A program made the position numbers and the translations under genes. This document shows, in pieces, positions 16,029 through 25,023 of a stretch of 64,000 bases of DNA. Origin of the DNA: Halobacteriales archaeon QS_4_66_20 (GTDB lineage Archaea > Halobacteriota > Halobacteria > Halobacteriales > Haloarculaceae); the NCBI GenBank assembly GCA_003021015.1, contig PXRK01000067.1, positions 62,001 to 126,000 on the forward strand, read 5' to 3'. Under the pieces are notes generated by a model. That model made no database searches. It worked only from the letters and a program-made list of their open reading frames with translations, and was not told the DNA's origin. How positions within the stretch are numbered: position 1 is the stretch's first letter; every line of letters begins with the position of its first letter.

Positions 16029-17888
16029 ATGAATGGGACCCAGAACGCGTCGTCAGACGACAGGACCCGCGGTCAGGGATCGGCCCCCGACCGCAGTCAG
16101 GCACAGGACCACAGAGAAACCCAGCAGAGGCGGGGGGCCAACCGCCGACAGGTGCTGTCGCTGCTCGGCGCGACAACAGCGGCATCGCTGGCGGGGTGTT
16201 CCGGCCTCCTGGGCGACGATTCGGGGGGCGATGGGGACCTCGGCGAGCGGGTGCCGCCGCTCGTCCTGGAGTACTGGACGGGGCTGGGCGGCGACTCGAA
16301 GATCTTCGAGGACACGTCGCCGGTCGTCCAGGAGGCGGCCGAGGCGCTCGGGATGGAGCTCGAAATCGCGCCGACGCAGTTTACCGAACAGATCGGCCAC
16401 GTGGCCAACGACGAGCGGACCCACGACATCAGCTACTGGTCGTTCGGGTTCGCGCCCGACCGCCTGGACCCCGACGAGTGGTGTCGGCGGTTCTCGGCCA
16501 CCTGGGCGGGCGCGGACGGCGATCACAACCCGTCGAACTGGGCGAACTGCGGGTACACCGAGCCGGCGCTGGCACAGGCGTCGGCACAGACCGAGAGCGA
16601 ACGCCAGGAGCTCGTCAACGAATCCCAGGAGATCCTCACCAGCGAGTACGCCGCGATCCCGGTCGCCGGACAGGTGTCGTTCACGGCCTACCGGACCGAC
16701 GAGGTCGAGATCGGCGGCGCCGGAACGGCGGGCATCAACAGGCAGAACCCGTACGTGTACGTCGAGTCGACGCCGAAAAACGGCGACTCCTTTACCGCGT
16801 TCACGTCGCCGGAGATGCTGGAGACGACGAACTTCGGCGTGATCGAAAGCTCCACCTCGCAGGGCGTCTGGAACAAGCTCGTGCACTCGACGCTGACCCA
16901 GTACGACAGCGACCTCGAACTCACGAACGTGCTCGCCGACGAGTGGGAGGCCAGCAACGGCGGCCGGACGATCACCGTCACGCTGAAAGACGCGACGTTC
17001 CACAACGGCGACCCGGTGACCGCGGAGGACGTCCAGTTCACGTTCGAGCAGCTGGTGCGCCACCCCGGGACGTACACGCAGGCGAGCAACCCGCCGTACG
17101 ACTCCATCGACGTCGTCGACGACAAGACGGTAGAGTTCAACCTCGAGGAGCCGTTCCTGCCGCTCGTGAGCCGCGTCTGGCCGCGGTGGGGCATCTTCCA
17201 CAAGCAGACGTGGGTCGACGGCGGCGCCGTGGAGAACCCCGAGGAGTTCTCCATGGACCCGGTGATCGGCTCTGGCCCCTTCGAGATCAACCAGCTCGAA
17301 TCCGGCTCGTTCATGGAGCTGGTGCCCCACGACGGCCACCCGACGATGTCGCCGGACCACAACGTCGTGTTCAGGGTCTACCGGGAGCCGCAGGCGATGT
17401 TCCAGGGGTTCCAGGCGAACGAGGTGCAGATGATCGCCGAGCTCTCGCCGGGCCTGTTCGAGCGGGTCCAGAAGATGGACAACGCCGAGGCGGTCAGCAC
17501 CACCAAGCACACGCCGTTCGGGCTGTACCCACAGACGCCGAAGGCGCCGCTGAAGTTCAAGGAGCTCCGTCAGGCGCTGGGCATGGCGCTCAACCGCCAG
17601 AAGATCAACAACCTGGGCTTCCTCGGCGAGACGGAGCCGGAGTACGCCGGCACACTGTTCACCAACGTCCACCCGTGGCGGCCGCCCGACGACCGGCTGA
17701 CGAAGTTCACCGAGGAGCCCGAGGGCGAACCCGAAGCGGCTCGGCAGCTGCTGGAGGACGCAGGCTACGGCTACGACGGCGACGGGAACCTCCACTACCC
17801 GCCGGACGCGGACCTTACGCCGCTGTGGCCGGCGGAGGAACTCCCGCCCGAAGAGGACTTCCCCTGCCTGAGCGAGTCCGAGGAGTAG
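16029..17888 (+). CDS. Peptide/nickel-type ABC substrate-binding lipoprotein with apparently permuted fold
   Basis: A 619-residue exported lipoprotein: twin arginines R39-R40 (NRRQVLSLLGA) and lipobox LAGC57. The body does not follow the usual order. Residues about 78-232 (LVLEYWTGLGG ... SYWSFGFAPDRLDPDEW ... NESQEILTSEYAAIPV) resemble the C-terminal part of SBP_bac_5 proteins. Residues about 255-619 run from the normal N-terminal block (TSPEMLETTNF) through TFHNGDPVTAEDVQFTFE to AARQLLEDAGYGYDGDG and stop where that C-terminal part should begin. The simplest reading is a circular permutation. It heads an importer operon; the permease gene follows 6 nt later. An upstream GTG at 15996 is a weaker start. 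Confidence 0.85.
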   Translation: MNGTQNASSDDRTRGQGSAPDRSQAQDHRETQQRRGANRRQVLSLLGATTAASLAGCSGLLGDDSGGDGDLGERVPPLVLEYWTGLGGDSKIFEDTSPVVQEAAEALGMELEIAPTQFTEQIGHVANDERTHDISYWSFGFAPDRLDPDEWCRRFSATWAGADGDHNPSNWANCGYTEPALAQASAQTESERQELVNESQEILTSEYAAIPVAGQVSFTAYRTDEVEIGGAGTAGINRQNPYVYVESTPKNGDSFTAFTSPEMLETTNFGVIESSTSQGVWNKLVHSTLTQYDSDLELTNVLADEWEASNGGRTITVTLKDATFHNGDPVTAEDVQFTFEQLVRHPGTYTQASNPPYDSIDVVDDKTVEFNLEEPFLPLVSRVWPRWGIFHKQTWVDGGAVENPEEFSMDPVIGSGPFEINQLESGSFMELVPHDGHPTMSPDHNVVFRVYREPQAMFQGFQANEVQMIAELSPGLFERVQKMDNAEAVSTTKHTPFGLYPQTPKAPLKFKELRQALGMALNRQKINNLGFLGETEPEYAGTLFTNVHPWRPPDDRLTKFTEEPEGEPEAARQLLEDAGYGYDGDGNLHYPPDADLTPLWPAEELPPEEDFPCLSESEE

Positions 17889-17894
17889 GGCCGC

Positions 17895-18827
17895 ATGTCC
17901 GCGTCTAGCCAGGACGGGAACGGCAGCCGGACCGTCAGGGATAGCTACGTCGTCCGGAACCTGACGAGCGGCCTCAGAAACATCTTCCAGGACAGAACGA
18001 CGGCAGTGTACTTTTCGATACTCCTGTTCGTCATCATCATGGGGCTGGCCGGCCCGGCGATCGCACCGCACCAGTACGACGAGGTGCAGTACACGGACGA
18101 CGGCGACATCAACCGCCTCGCGGAGCCGTCGATGGAACACCCGCTCGGGACGACCGACGTCGGTCACGACGTCCTGTCGCGGATCCTCGTCGGGGCGCGA
18201 CCGACGGTCATCACCGGGCTGCTCGGCGGCGCGATGATCATCGGGATCGGGATGACGATCGGCGTCACCGCGGGGTACGTCGGCGGGACCGTCGAGAACG
18301 TCCTGATGCGGATGACGGACCTCGTGTACGGCGTCCCGCTGATCCCGTTCGCAATCGTGCTGGTCGCGCTGTTCAGCGTCGGCTTCACCGAGTCGATCGT
18401 CGTGATCGGGCTGATCCTCTGGCGCGGGAACGCCCGCGTGTTGCGCTCGCAGGTGCTCCAGATCCGCGAGCGGCCGTTCATTCTCGCGGCGAAAAGCACC
18501 GGCGCCAGCACGCCGCGGATCATCCTCAAGCACGTGCTCCCGAACATCGCGTCGATGGCGATCCTGTTCTTTGCGATCGGCGTCGGCTACACGATCCTGA
18601 TCCAGGCCGGGCTGGCGTTTCTGGGCGTCTCCGATCCGTTCGTCCCGTCGTGGGGGATCATGGTCCGGAACGCGTTCAACTCCGGGTTCATGGACGTCGC
18701 GTGGTGGTGGTCGATCCCGCCGGGCGTGCTGATCTCCGTGACGGTGCTGTCGACGTTCATGTTCGGGCGGAGCTACGAAACGACAACCGGCGAGGGGAGC
18801 GACGAAGCGATCATCCAGGCTGGCTAA
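17895..18827 (+). CDS. Peptide ABC transporter permease (DppC-type)
   Basis: A 310-residue inner permease of the OppC/DppC group. It has a first membrane helix (about 38-58), a long external loop with the EHPLGTTDVGHDVLSRI motif, then five more helices. The EAA-type coupling loop is AAKSTGASTPRIILKHVLPN. It forms the channel with the DppB-type protein encoded at 21075. It is 6 nt from the binding-protein gene and 2 nt from the ATPase gene, clearly co-transcribed. Confidence 0.92.
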   Translation: MSASSQDGNGSRTVRDSYVVRNLTSGLRNIFQDRTTAVYFSILLFVIIMGLAGPAIAPHQYDEVQYTDDGDINRLAEPSMEHPLGTTDVGHDVLSRILVGARPTVITGLLGGAMIIGIGMTIGVTAGYVGGTVENVLMRMTDLVYGVPLIPFAIVLVALFSVGFTESIVVIGLILWRGNARVLRSQVLQIRERPFILAAKSTGASTPRIILKHVLPNIASMAILFFAIGVGYTILIQAGLAFLGVSDPFVPSWGIMVRNAFNSGFMDVAWWWSIPPGVLISVTVLSTFMFGRSYETTTGEGSDEAIIQAG

Positions 18828-18829
18828 CA

Positions 18830-21001
18830 ATGTCGGAACAACTGCTTCAGGTCGACGATCTCTCGGTCCGGTACCACACCGCCTCCGGCCCGGTCGCGGC
18901 GGTCTCGGACGTCTCGTTTTCGATCGACGAGGGCGAGTACTTCGGGCTGGTCGGCGAGTCCGGCTCCGGGAAGAGCACGGCAGCGATGGCGATCATGGGC
19001 GGCCTCGCGAGCAACGGCGAGGTCACGTCGGGCTCGATCAGCTACCGCGGGGAGGACATCACCGACCTCTCCGAACGGGAACTGCGCGAGAAACTGCGGT
19101 GGAAGGAGGTCGCGTGGATCCCGCAGGGGTCGATGAGCAGCCTGGACCCGATGATGCGGCTGCACGAGCAGGCGCTGGGCGTCGGCCGCCGTCACAGCGA
19201 CCTCTCCGACGAGGAGATCGGCGGGAAGTTCCGCGACATGTTCGAAGTGGTGGCCCTCCAGCGCGAACGCGCGACAGAGTATCCACACCAGTTCTCCGGC
19301 GGCATGCAGCAGCGCGCGCTGATCGCGCTCGCGCTGTTTCTGGAGCCGTCGCTGATCATCGCGGACGAGCCGACGACCGCCCTCGACGTCATCATGCAGG
19401 ACCAGGTGTTCAAGTACCTCGACGCCGCCCGGGAGGAACTCGCGACGAGCATGCTGTTGATCACCCACGACATCAGCCTGGTGTTCGAGTCCTGCGACCG
19501 GATGGGCGTGATGCACGCCGGCCAACTGGCCGAGAGCGGCTCCGTCCGCGATGTCTACGACTCGCCCCGCCACCCCTACACCTTCCTGTTGCAGGGCTCG
19601 TTCCCCGACATCCGGTACCCCGAGCGGGACCTCGAAGTGATCGAGGGCGACCCGCCACAGCTGTTGGGCGACGTGGCCGAGTGTACGTTCGCCGACCGGT
19701 GCCCGTTCGCCGTCGAGGAGTGTCGGGAGCTCGCGCCCCCGCTCGAACCGGTCGAGGCGGGCGAAGACCCCGACCACCGCGTCGCCTGCATCCGCAGCGA
19801 GGAAGCGTACGACGAGTACCAGCAACGCAGGGCCGACGCGGATGAAGCGACCGGGCGGGAAGAGATCGACACAGGTTCCAAGGAGGCGGCTGGGACTGCC
19901 GCTACGGAGGGGTTCGACGAGGACGCCCCGCTGTTCGAGGTCCGGAACCTAGAGAAGTACTTCGATCGCAACAGGAGCCTGCTCGACAGCCTGTTCGACC
20001 GGAACGACCCGGTCCAGGCCGTCGACGACGTCTCGCTGACGCTCTCGGAGACGGACGCGCGGGGCGTCATCGGCGAGAGCGGCTGCGGCAAGACGACGCT
20101 GCTCAAGACGCTCGTCGGCCTGGAGTCGCCGACGGGCGGGGAGATCCTGTTCAAGGGACGGGACGTCGCCGAGTTCGGCCGGACGGACTGGAAGCGGTTC
20201 CGCAGCGACGTCCAGCTGATCTTCCAGGACCCGTTCAACTCGCTGGACCCGAAGTTCACCGTCGAGGAGACGCTGCGCGAGCCGCTGGCGGTTCACTCGA
20301 TGGACGACCGCGACCGGCGGGTCAGGGAGGCCTGCGAGCAGGTCGGGCTGACCCCGCCGGAGCGGTATCTCGGGCGGCTGCCGGACCAGCTGAGCGGCGG
20401 CGAGAAACAACGGGTGTCGATCGCACGCGCGCTCGTGGTCGATCCCGACGTGTTGCTGGCCGACGAACCGGTGTCGATGCTCGACGTCTCGACCCAGACC
20501 GCCGTCCTGGAGCTGCTGTCGGATCTCGTCGAGGAGCTGGGCCTGGCGATGCTGTACATCTCCCACGACCTCTCGACGGTGTCGTACGTCTGCAACGAGA
20601 TCGACGTCATGTACCTCGGCCGCGTCGTCGAATCCGGGCCGACGGCCGACATCCTGGCCGACCCGAAACACCCCTACTCGCAGGCGCTGATCAACGCCGT
20701 CCCGGTGCCCGACCCGAACGCCGACCGCGAGCGGACGGTCATGGAGGGCGCGCCGCGCGAACCGATCGGGGTCGGCGACGGCTGTCGCTTCCGCGACCGG
20801 TGCCCGGACGCGATGGAGGTCTGCGAGCGGACGCCCCACACCGTCCCGGTCGACGGGACCCGGGACGTCGCCTGTCACCTCTACTACGATCACGAGTCCG
20901 AAACGACGGACGGCGCGGCGTCCGATCCCGTAGCCGACGATGCCGGCGACGGTACGACCGACCACCAGGCCGACGAGCAGCCGGCCGGAGGAGGGAACTG
21001 A
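18830..21001 (+). CDS. Peptide ABC transporter, tandem DppD-DppF fusion ATPase
   Basis: A 723-residue protein holding both ATPase subunits of the importer. Domain 1 (1-330): Walker A GESGSGKST, signature FSGGMQQR, Walker B LIIADEPTTALD, then the Cys-rich Opp tail CTFADRCPFAVEEC. A 40-residue acidic linker follows. Domain 2 (365-700): GESGCGKTT, LSGGEKQR, VLLADEPVSMLD, and tail CRFRDRCPDAMEVC. The Cys clusters are the iron-sulfur-like tails of oligopeptide ATPases. Separate DppD and DppF genes are the rule; this fusion guarantees a heterodimer. Its TGA overlaps an ATG at 21001. Confidence 0.93.
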   Translation: MSEQLLQVDDLSVRYHTASGPVAAVSDVSFSIDEGEYFGLVGESGSGKSTAAMAIMGGLASNGEVTSGSISYRGEDITDLSERELREKLRWKEVAWIPQGSMSSLDPMMRLHEQALGVGRRHSDLSDEEIGGKFRDMFEVVALQRERATEYPHQFSGGMQQRALIALALFLEPSLIIADEPTTALDVIMQDQVFKYLDAAREELATSMLLITHDISLVFESCDRMGVMHAGQLAESGSVRDVYDSPRHPYTFLLQGSFPDIRYPERDLEVIEGDPPQLLGDVAECTFADRCPFAVEECRELAPPLEPVEAGEDPDHRVACIRSEEAYDEYQQRRADADEATGREEIDTGSKEAAGTAATEGFDEDAPLFEVRNLEKYFDRNRSLLDSLFDRNDPVQAVDDVSLTLSETDARGVIGESGCGKTTLLKTLVGLESPTGGEILFKGRDVAEFGRTDWKRFRSDVQLIFQDPFNSLDPKFTVEETLREPLAVHSMDDRDRRVREACEQVGLTPPERYLGRLPDQLSGGEKQRVSIARALVVDPDVLLADEPVSMLDVSTQTAVLELLSDLVEELGLAMLYISHDLSTVSYVCNEIDVMYLGRVVESGPTADILADPKHPYSQALINAVPVPDPNADRERTVMEGAPREPIGVGDGCRFRDRCPDAMEVCERTPHTVPVDGTRDVACHLYYDHESETTDGAASDPVADDAGDGTTDHQADEQPAGGGN

Positions 21002-21078
21002 TGCGCCCCGACTGGACCCGTCTCCGGGCTGTCGGGTCGAACCGGACTGCCGCCATCGGCGAGGGGGGTCGGCGGTGA
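21001..21078 (+). CDS. Possible 25-codon coupling ORF between ATPase and permease genes
   Basis: An ATG overlapping the ATPase stop (TGATG) opens 25 codons (MRPDWTRLRAVGSNRTAAIG...) whose TGA overlaps the GTG start of the next permease (GTGA). It fills the gap exactly and would carry ribosomes from one gene to the next. No family similarity; it may be only a translational-coupling device or chance. Confidence 0.3.
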   Translation: MRPDWTRLRAVGSNRTAAIGEGGRR

Positions 21079-22061
21079 ACAGAGTCCGGTACTTCCTGCT
21101 CCGGTCGGTCCAAACGGTGGTGCTGCTCTGGCTGGTGCTGTCGTTCATCTTCCTGCTGTTCCGGCTGATGCCGGGGAGTTTCGCCGACATCATGCTCGCA
21201 CGCGGCGCCGACGCGGAATCGGTCGCCCAGTTCGAGGAAAACTGGGGGCTCAACGACCCGCTGCACGTGCAGTACGTCAACTACATGACCAACTTCGTCC
21301 AGCTGGACGTCGGCACCTCACTGCAGTACCGGGTGCCCGTTCTCGAACACGTCAGGATGCGCATCTTCAACTCGTTTATCCTGATGGCGCCGGCGATCAC
21401 TGTCGCGTACCTGCTTGGCAGCCTCATCGGGACGATCACCGGCCGCATGCGCGGGTCGAACCTCGAAAAGTACGGCATCGTGCCGATCATCTTCGTCGGC
21501 TCGTTTCCGGCCTTTTTCACCGCGATCGTGCTCGTCATTGTGTTCGCTGGCTGGCTCGACGTCTTCCCGACCGGCGGCATGTACACCCCCGGGACGGCGG
21601 GCCGCGACGGCTCCTGGCTGGCGCCGTATCTGACGGCCGACTTCGCGGTCCACTACGTGCTGCCGTTCACTGCCGTTCTCCTGCGGTACCTGTACCTCCC
21701 GACGCTCATCATGCGGACGAGCGTCGTCGAGGTCATGGACCAGGATTTCCTGTTCTACCACCGGATGACGGGCATCTCCCGGGTCACGGAGTGGTTGCAC
21801 ACAACGAAACACGCGAGCCTCCCCGTCATCACGCTGTACCCGGTGTCGATGACGCGGGCCATCGGCGGGCTGGTGTTCATCGAGGTGGTGTTCAACTGGC
21901 CGGGCATGGGCTTTGCGCTCATCGACGGGGTGCTGTCGCGGGATTTCCCCGTCGTGCAGTTCGTGTTTTTCCTGATCGCCGCCTTCGTCATCATCGCGAA
22001 CTTCGCGGTCGACGTCGTTTACGGGTTCATCGATCCACGGGTGAGCGTCGACGGGGACTGA
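21075..22061 (+). CDS. Peptide ABC transporter permease (DppB-type)
   Basis: A 328-residue permease beginning at GTG (NRVRYFLLRSVQTVVLLWLV), preceded by the purine-rich GAGGGGGG. It has the DppB pattern: first helix, external region with ENWGLNDPLHVQYVNYM, then five helices with the coupling loop QDFLFYHRMTGISRVTEWLHTTK-type segment and the end VVYGFIDPRVS. It completes the importer. Gene order binding protein, DppC, DppDF fusion, DppB differs from the common dppABCDF order. Confidence 0.9.
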   Translation: MNRVRYFLLRSVQTVVLLWLVLSFIFLLFRLMPGSFADIMLARGADAESVAQFEENWGLNDPLHVQYVNYMTNFVQLDVGTSLQYRVPVLEHVRMRIFNSFILMAPAITVAYLLGSLIGTITGRMRGSNLEKYGIVPIIFVGSFPAFFTAIVLVIVFAGWLDVFPTGGMYTPGTAGRDGSWLAPYLTADFAVHYVLPFTAVLLRYLYLPTLIMRTSVVEVMDQDFLFYHRMTGISRVTEWLHTTKHASLPVITLYPVSMTRAIGGLVFIEVVFNWPGMGFALIDGVLSRDFPVVQFVFFLIAAFVIIANFAVDVVYGFIDPRVSVDGD

Positions 22062-22089
22062 TGACATCCTCCCCGTCGGTGCGGTGCCG

Positions 22090-22746
22090 TCAGCCGGACT
22101 CCTGGAGGGCCTCGACCTCCGCGCTGAGTACCTCGGGGTACTCGGCGCCGTACAGCCGGGACTGGACCTCGCCATCGGCCACGAACAGCAGCGCCGGCCC
22201 GCCGACGACGTCGTACTCCCGGTGGAGAGTCCGCGCGCAGTCCGGGCCGTAGACGGCGAACTGCCCGATTCCCTCGGTCTGGTCCGGAGACAGCCCCTCG
22301 AGGTCCTCCCGGACCACGTCACAGGGTGGGCAGTCCTCCCGCCAGACGTAGACGATTACCCGCTCGTACAGCTGCAGCACCGACTCGAGCTGGCTGCCGA
22401 GGATCGGCACGAACCCCACCGGGACCCCCGCCGTTTCGGGCGTGCCACGATCGAGTGCCTGGAGCACGATGGCAGTGAGGACGAGCGAATCGACCGGCGT
22501 GTCCGGGAACCACTCGAGCACCCCGCAGAGGTGGGCGATCAGTCCCTCGTCGACGGCGCTCGATTCGACGAGCCTCGCAACGTCCGGGTCGCGTTCCCCG
22601 ATGGCCGCGACGCGATCGGCCCGGGACCGCTGGCGGAACTGCTCGACAGCGTCCAGATACGCCTCAGTGAGGTCGATTTCGGCGCTGTCCGATACCGAGA
22701 GAATGCCGGCGTCGACGAGCGCGTCGCTCGATTCTAGCGGATCCAT
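22090..22746 (-). CDS. Thioredoxin-fold protein with CPPC motif
   Basis: A 218-residue protein. The C-terminal half is a thioredoxin domain: VIVYVWREDC139PPC142DVVREDLE, then a cis-Pro region VVGGPALLFVADG. The N-terminal half (residues 1-110) is helical and acidic without recognised similarity. It should be a cytoplasmic disulfide oxidoreductase; the CPPC pair is less reducing than the CGPC of classical thioredoxin in known proteins. It converges on the peptide permease gene. Confidence 0.75.
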   Translation of the reverse strand: MDPLESSDALVDAGILSVSDSAEIDLTEAYLDAVEQFRQRSRADRVAAIGERDPDVARLVESSAVDEGLIAHLCGVLEWFPDTPVDSLVLTAIVLQALDRGTPETAGVPVGFVPILGSQLESVLQLYERVIVYVWREDCPPCDVVREDLEGLSPDQTEGIGQFAVYGPDCARTLHREYDVVGGPALLFVADGEVQSRLYGAEYPEVLSAEVEALQESG

Positions 22747-22795
22747 GCTGACGTGTCTTCACCGGCCAGCTATGTATGGCTGTCCCTGCCGTAGT

Positions 22796-22883
22796 TACGA
22801 GTATTTCGGAGGCGAATCGCAGTAACGGCGGTTTCACGGCCCGAAACTGGCGTCTGGAGAATACCCGGCGGGAAAGAGTCACC
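22796..22883 (+). repeat. Degenerate family-A element lacking both terminal ends
   Basis: The interior CGGCGGTTTCACGGCCCGAA ... AATACCCGGCGGGAAAGAGTCAC is clearly family A, but the outer ATAGTGATT/AATCACTAT parts are missing. It lies in the divergent gap upstream of the small membrane protein. Confidence 0.65.
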
Positions 22884-22918
22884 GGGAGACACAAGTGCTC
22901 TCGCTCCAACACCCAGGT

Positions 22919-23140
22919 ATGAGCCTGCTGTCGGACCTGCTACAGAGCATCATCGACATGCCGGGCGAGTTCGCGGAGGTCGCCACGCAGGGTTCCATCC
23001 TGGACACGCTACTGGCGACGACGCTGCTGCTCGTCGGAGCACTGCTAGTGATCGTCTCGTCACTGTTTTTCGGGTATCTCCTCGCCGGGGCCGCCGTTGA
23101 CCTCCTGGTGCCGGACCGGTCGCAGTTTAGCTATCCCTGA
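22919..23140 (+). CDS. Small single-pass membrane protein
   Basis: A 73-residue protein starting MSLLSDLLQSIIDMPG with one strong membrane helix (LLATTLLLVGALLVIVSSLFFGYLLAG, about 32-58). No family recognised. Halobacterial codon usage and a family-A remnant just upstream and a B2 element 27 nt downstream bracket it. Function unknown. Confidence 0.55.
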   Translation: MSLLSDLLQSIIDMPGEFAEVATQGSILDTLLATTLLLVGALLVIVSSLFFGYLLAGAAVDLLVPDRSQFSYP

Positions 23141-23167
23141 CAGCAGTCGTCGGACACAGCAGCTGCT

Positions 23168-23278
23168 ATACAGCCAGACGTGATTCACGTAAGCCATGCC
23201 GTCCCAACTCCCGTTGTTCGCGCCATGACACAGCCGATGGACTGTCCTGGCACTGTACGGAGTCACGTCGGGCTGTAA
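23168..23278 (+). repeat. Family-B2 palindromic element, 111 bp
   Basis: Left end ATACAGCCAGACGTGA, right end TCACGTCGGGCTGTAA, 27 nt after the small membrane-protein gene. The interior matches the element at 14509 almost base for base. Confidence 0.85.
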
Positions 23279-23283
23279 CGTAC

Positions 23284-23299
23284 TTACGTCCGACAGTAT
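23284..23299 (+). repeat. Solitary 16-nt palindromic-element right end
   Basis: TTACGTCCGACAGTAT, 5 nt after the B2 element, with no left partner. It matches the right-end type of the elements at 31837 and 49018. Confidence 0.5.
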
Positions 23300-23429
23300 C
23301 AGCGAAACACGTTCACGACGAAGCAGTCAAGAAGACCGTGTAGCGGTGCTCCGGCGAGATTCAATCAAAGAGCCCTGATCTGGGATAGACACCACGTGCT
23401 TTTTGTACTGCTGTGTCGGATCCACCATC

Positions 23430-24416
23430 ATGCAGACGCTCGTCACCGGCGGCGCGGGGTTCATCGGCGGCCACGTCGCAGAAGCGCTCGCAGCAAGCGG
23501 TCACGATGTCACCGTGCTGGACAATTTCGAACCGTACTACGATCTCGGGATCAAGGAACACAACGTCGAAACCGGCCGCGAGGCCGCAGCCAGTTCGGCA
23601 GGCAGCTACGAACTGGTCAGGGGATCGATCACCGACGAAGAGCTGGTCGCAGAACTCGTCGCCGACACCGACGTAGTCTACCACCAGGCCGCTCAGGCCG
23701 GCGTTCGCAAGAGCGTCGAGGAACCCGCGAAAGTCAACTACTACAACGTCGATGGGACGATTACGCTCCTGGACGCCGCCCGGGCCCACGACCCCCAGCG
23801 CGTCGTCGTCGCCTCCTCCTCCTCAGTGTACGGGAAACCGGAATACCTGCCCTACGACGAAGATCACCCCACAGAGCCAGTCTCACCGTACGGCGTGTCG
23901 AAACTCGCGACCGAGCAGTACGCCCGCGTCTACGCCGAACTGTACGGCCTGCCGACCGTCTCACTGCGATACTTCACGGTGTACGGGCCACGGATGCGGC
24001 CGAACATGGCGATGACGAACTTCGTCTCCCGGTGTCTCCACGGCGAACCGCCGGTCATCTACGGCACGGGCGAGCAGACCAGGGACTTCACCTATGTTGA
24101 GGACGTCAAGCGGATCAACGAGCAACTGCTCACCGACGATAGCGCCGACGGCGAGATTCTCAACATCGGCTCGACAGACAACATCGACATCCAGACGCTG
24201 GCCGAGGTCATCCGCGACGAACTCGCCCCTGAGCTGGACCTCGTCTACGACGAGGCCCGCACCGGCGACGCCGAACACACCCACGCAGATATCTCGAAAG
24301 CCGCGGACCTGCTCGATTACGAACCGACCGTCGACATCCGCGAGGGCGTCCGGAAGTTCATCGACTGGTACCACGAAAACGAGGACTGGTACGACCCGCT
24401 CGTCCGCCAGTCGTGA
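23430..24416 (+). CDS. NAD-dependent sugar-nucleotide epimerase/dehydratase (extended SDR)
   Basis: A 328-residue extended short-chain dehydrogenase. The NAD loop is GGAGFIGGHV (residues 7-16) and the catalytic YxxxK is YGVSK after the conserved SSSSVYG Ser/Thr block. Such enzymes convert UDP-glucose, UDP-glucuronate or related sugars (epimerases, 4,6-dehydratases). Neighbouring aglF- and aglM-like genes suggest a role in making sugars for protein N-glycosylation or surface glycans. The ATG at 23430 starts directly before the Rossmann loop. Substrate is not assigned. Confidence 0.88.
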   Translation: MQTLVTGGAGFIGGHVAEALAASGHDVTVLDNFEPYYDLGIKEHNVETGREAAASSAGSYELVRGSITDEELVAELVADTDVVYHQAAQAGVRKSVEEPAKVNYYNVDGTITLLDAARAHDPQRVVVASSSSVYGKPEYLPYDEDHPTEPVSPYGVSKLATEQYARVYAELYGLPTVSLRYFTVYGPRMRPNMAMTNFVSRCLHGEPPVIYGTGEQTRDFTYVEDVKRINEQLLTDDSADGEILNIGSTDNIDIQTLAEVIRDELAPELDLVYDEARTGDAEHTHADISKAADLLDYEPTVDIREGVRKFIDWYHENEDWYDPLVRQS

Positions 24417-24456
24417 GTGATGGGCCGGCGTGGCGTCTGTCAACTATTGTGTCTGC

Positions 24457-25023
24457 TTAGCCGGTCAGAATCTGCTGCCGAAGCAGCGTGACGTATTGCC
24501 GGTCCCAGTGTTTCGTTTCGACATAGTACGTGAGTGCGGCCTCGACGTATTCCACAGGGAGAACATCGTGAGTCGCCATCGTGCAGAGAATGTGGGGTGT
24601 CGTAAAGAGGATATTCCGATCTTCCAGGGCGAGATTGATGAAGAGATAGTTGGTCGTGTTGAACTCGTCTGTGATGAACAGCTCTGCATCGAGCTCGTTA
24701 GCCAGCCAGATACAGTCCGATTCGCCTCGATCAAGGCCGTAGTCGAGCGGCGCAGCGGTCCGGTCGGCGACATCGTGAGTGGTCACATGCTGTGTGGCCT
24801 TGAGAACGAGGTCGGCAGCGGCAGACAGCAGATCGTCACTCCCTGTCGCGTCGGCGAGTTCTCCGAGGACACTTGTGGGGACATGGACGTCGTACGCGGT
24901 GAGGAGAGCTTTGAATGGGTCTGCACCTGACGGGGCCCTGGGACGACTGTCGACGACCGGAGTGGCGAGATTCAACAGGACGTTGGTATCAACGACGGCG
25001 ACGGCTTGCTCCGTCATTGTCAC
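24457..25023 (-). CDS. PIN-domain protein, likely VapC-type toxin
   Basis: A 188-residue PIN-domain protein with acidic active-site positions: D12 in AVVDTNVLLNL, a glutamate/aspartate pair in DRGESDCIWLANEL and an aspartate in LFITDEFNTTNY. PIN toxins are Mg-dependent RNases, often cutting tRNA or rRNA. Its ATG overlaps the stop of the ribbon-helix-helix gene (ATGA), the antitoxin-first arrangement. It is longer than the usual VapC of about 130 residues, with a C-terminal extension (PVEYVEAALTYYVETKHW). Confidence 0.82.
   Translation of the reverse strand: MTMTEQAVAVVDTNVLLNLATPVVDSRPRAPSGADPFKALLTAYDVHVPTSVLGELADATGSDDLLSAAADLVLKATQHVTTHDVADRTAAPLDYGLDRGESDCIWLANELDAELFITDEFNTTNYLFINLALEDRNILFTTPHILCTMATHDVLPVEYVEAALTYYVETKHWDRQYVTLLRQQILTG

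Noticed and set aside
16053-18830. 925-codon open frame antisense to the first importer genes
   Set aside because: Composition (Arg, Asp, His, Val) is that of a complement-strand shadow and it spans two well-supported sense genes.
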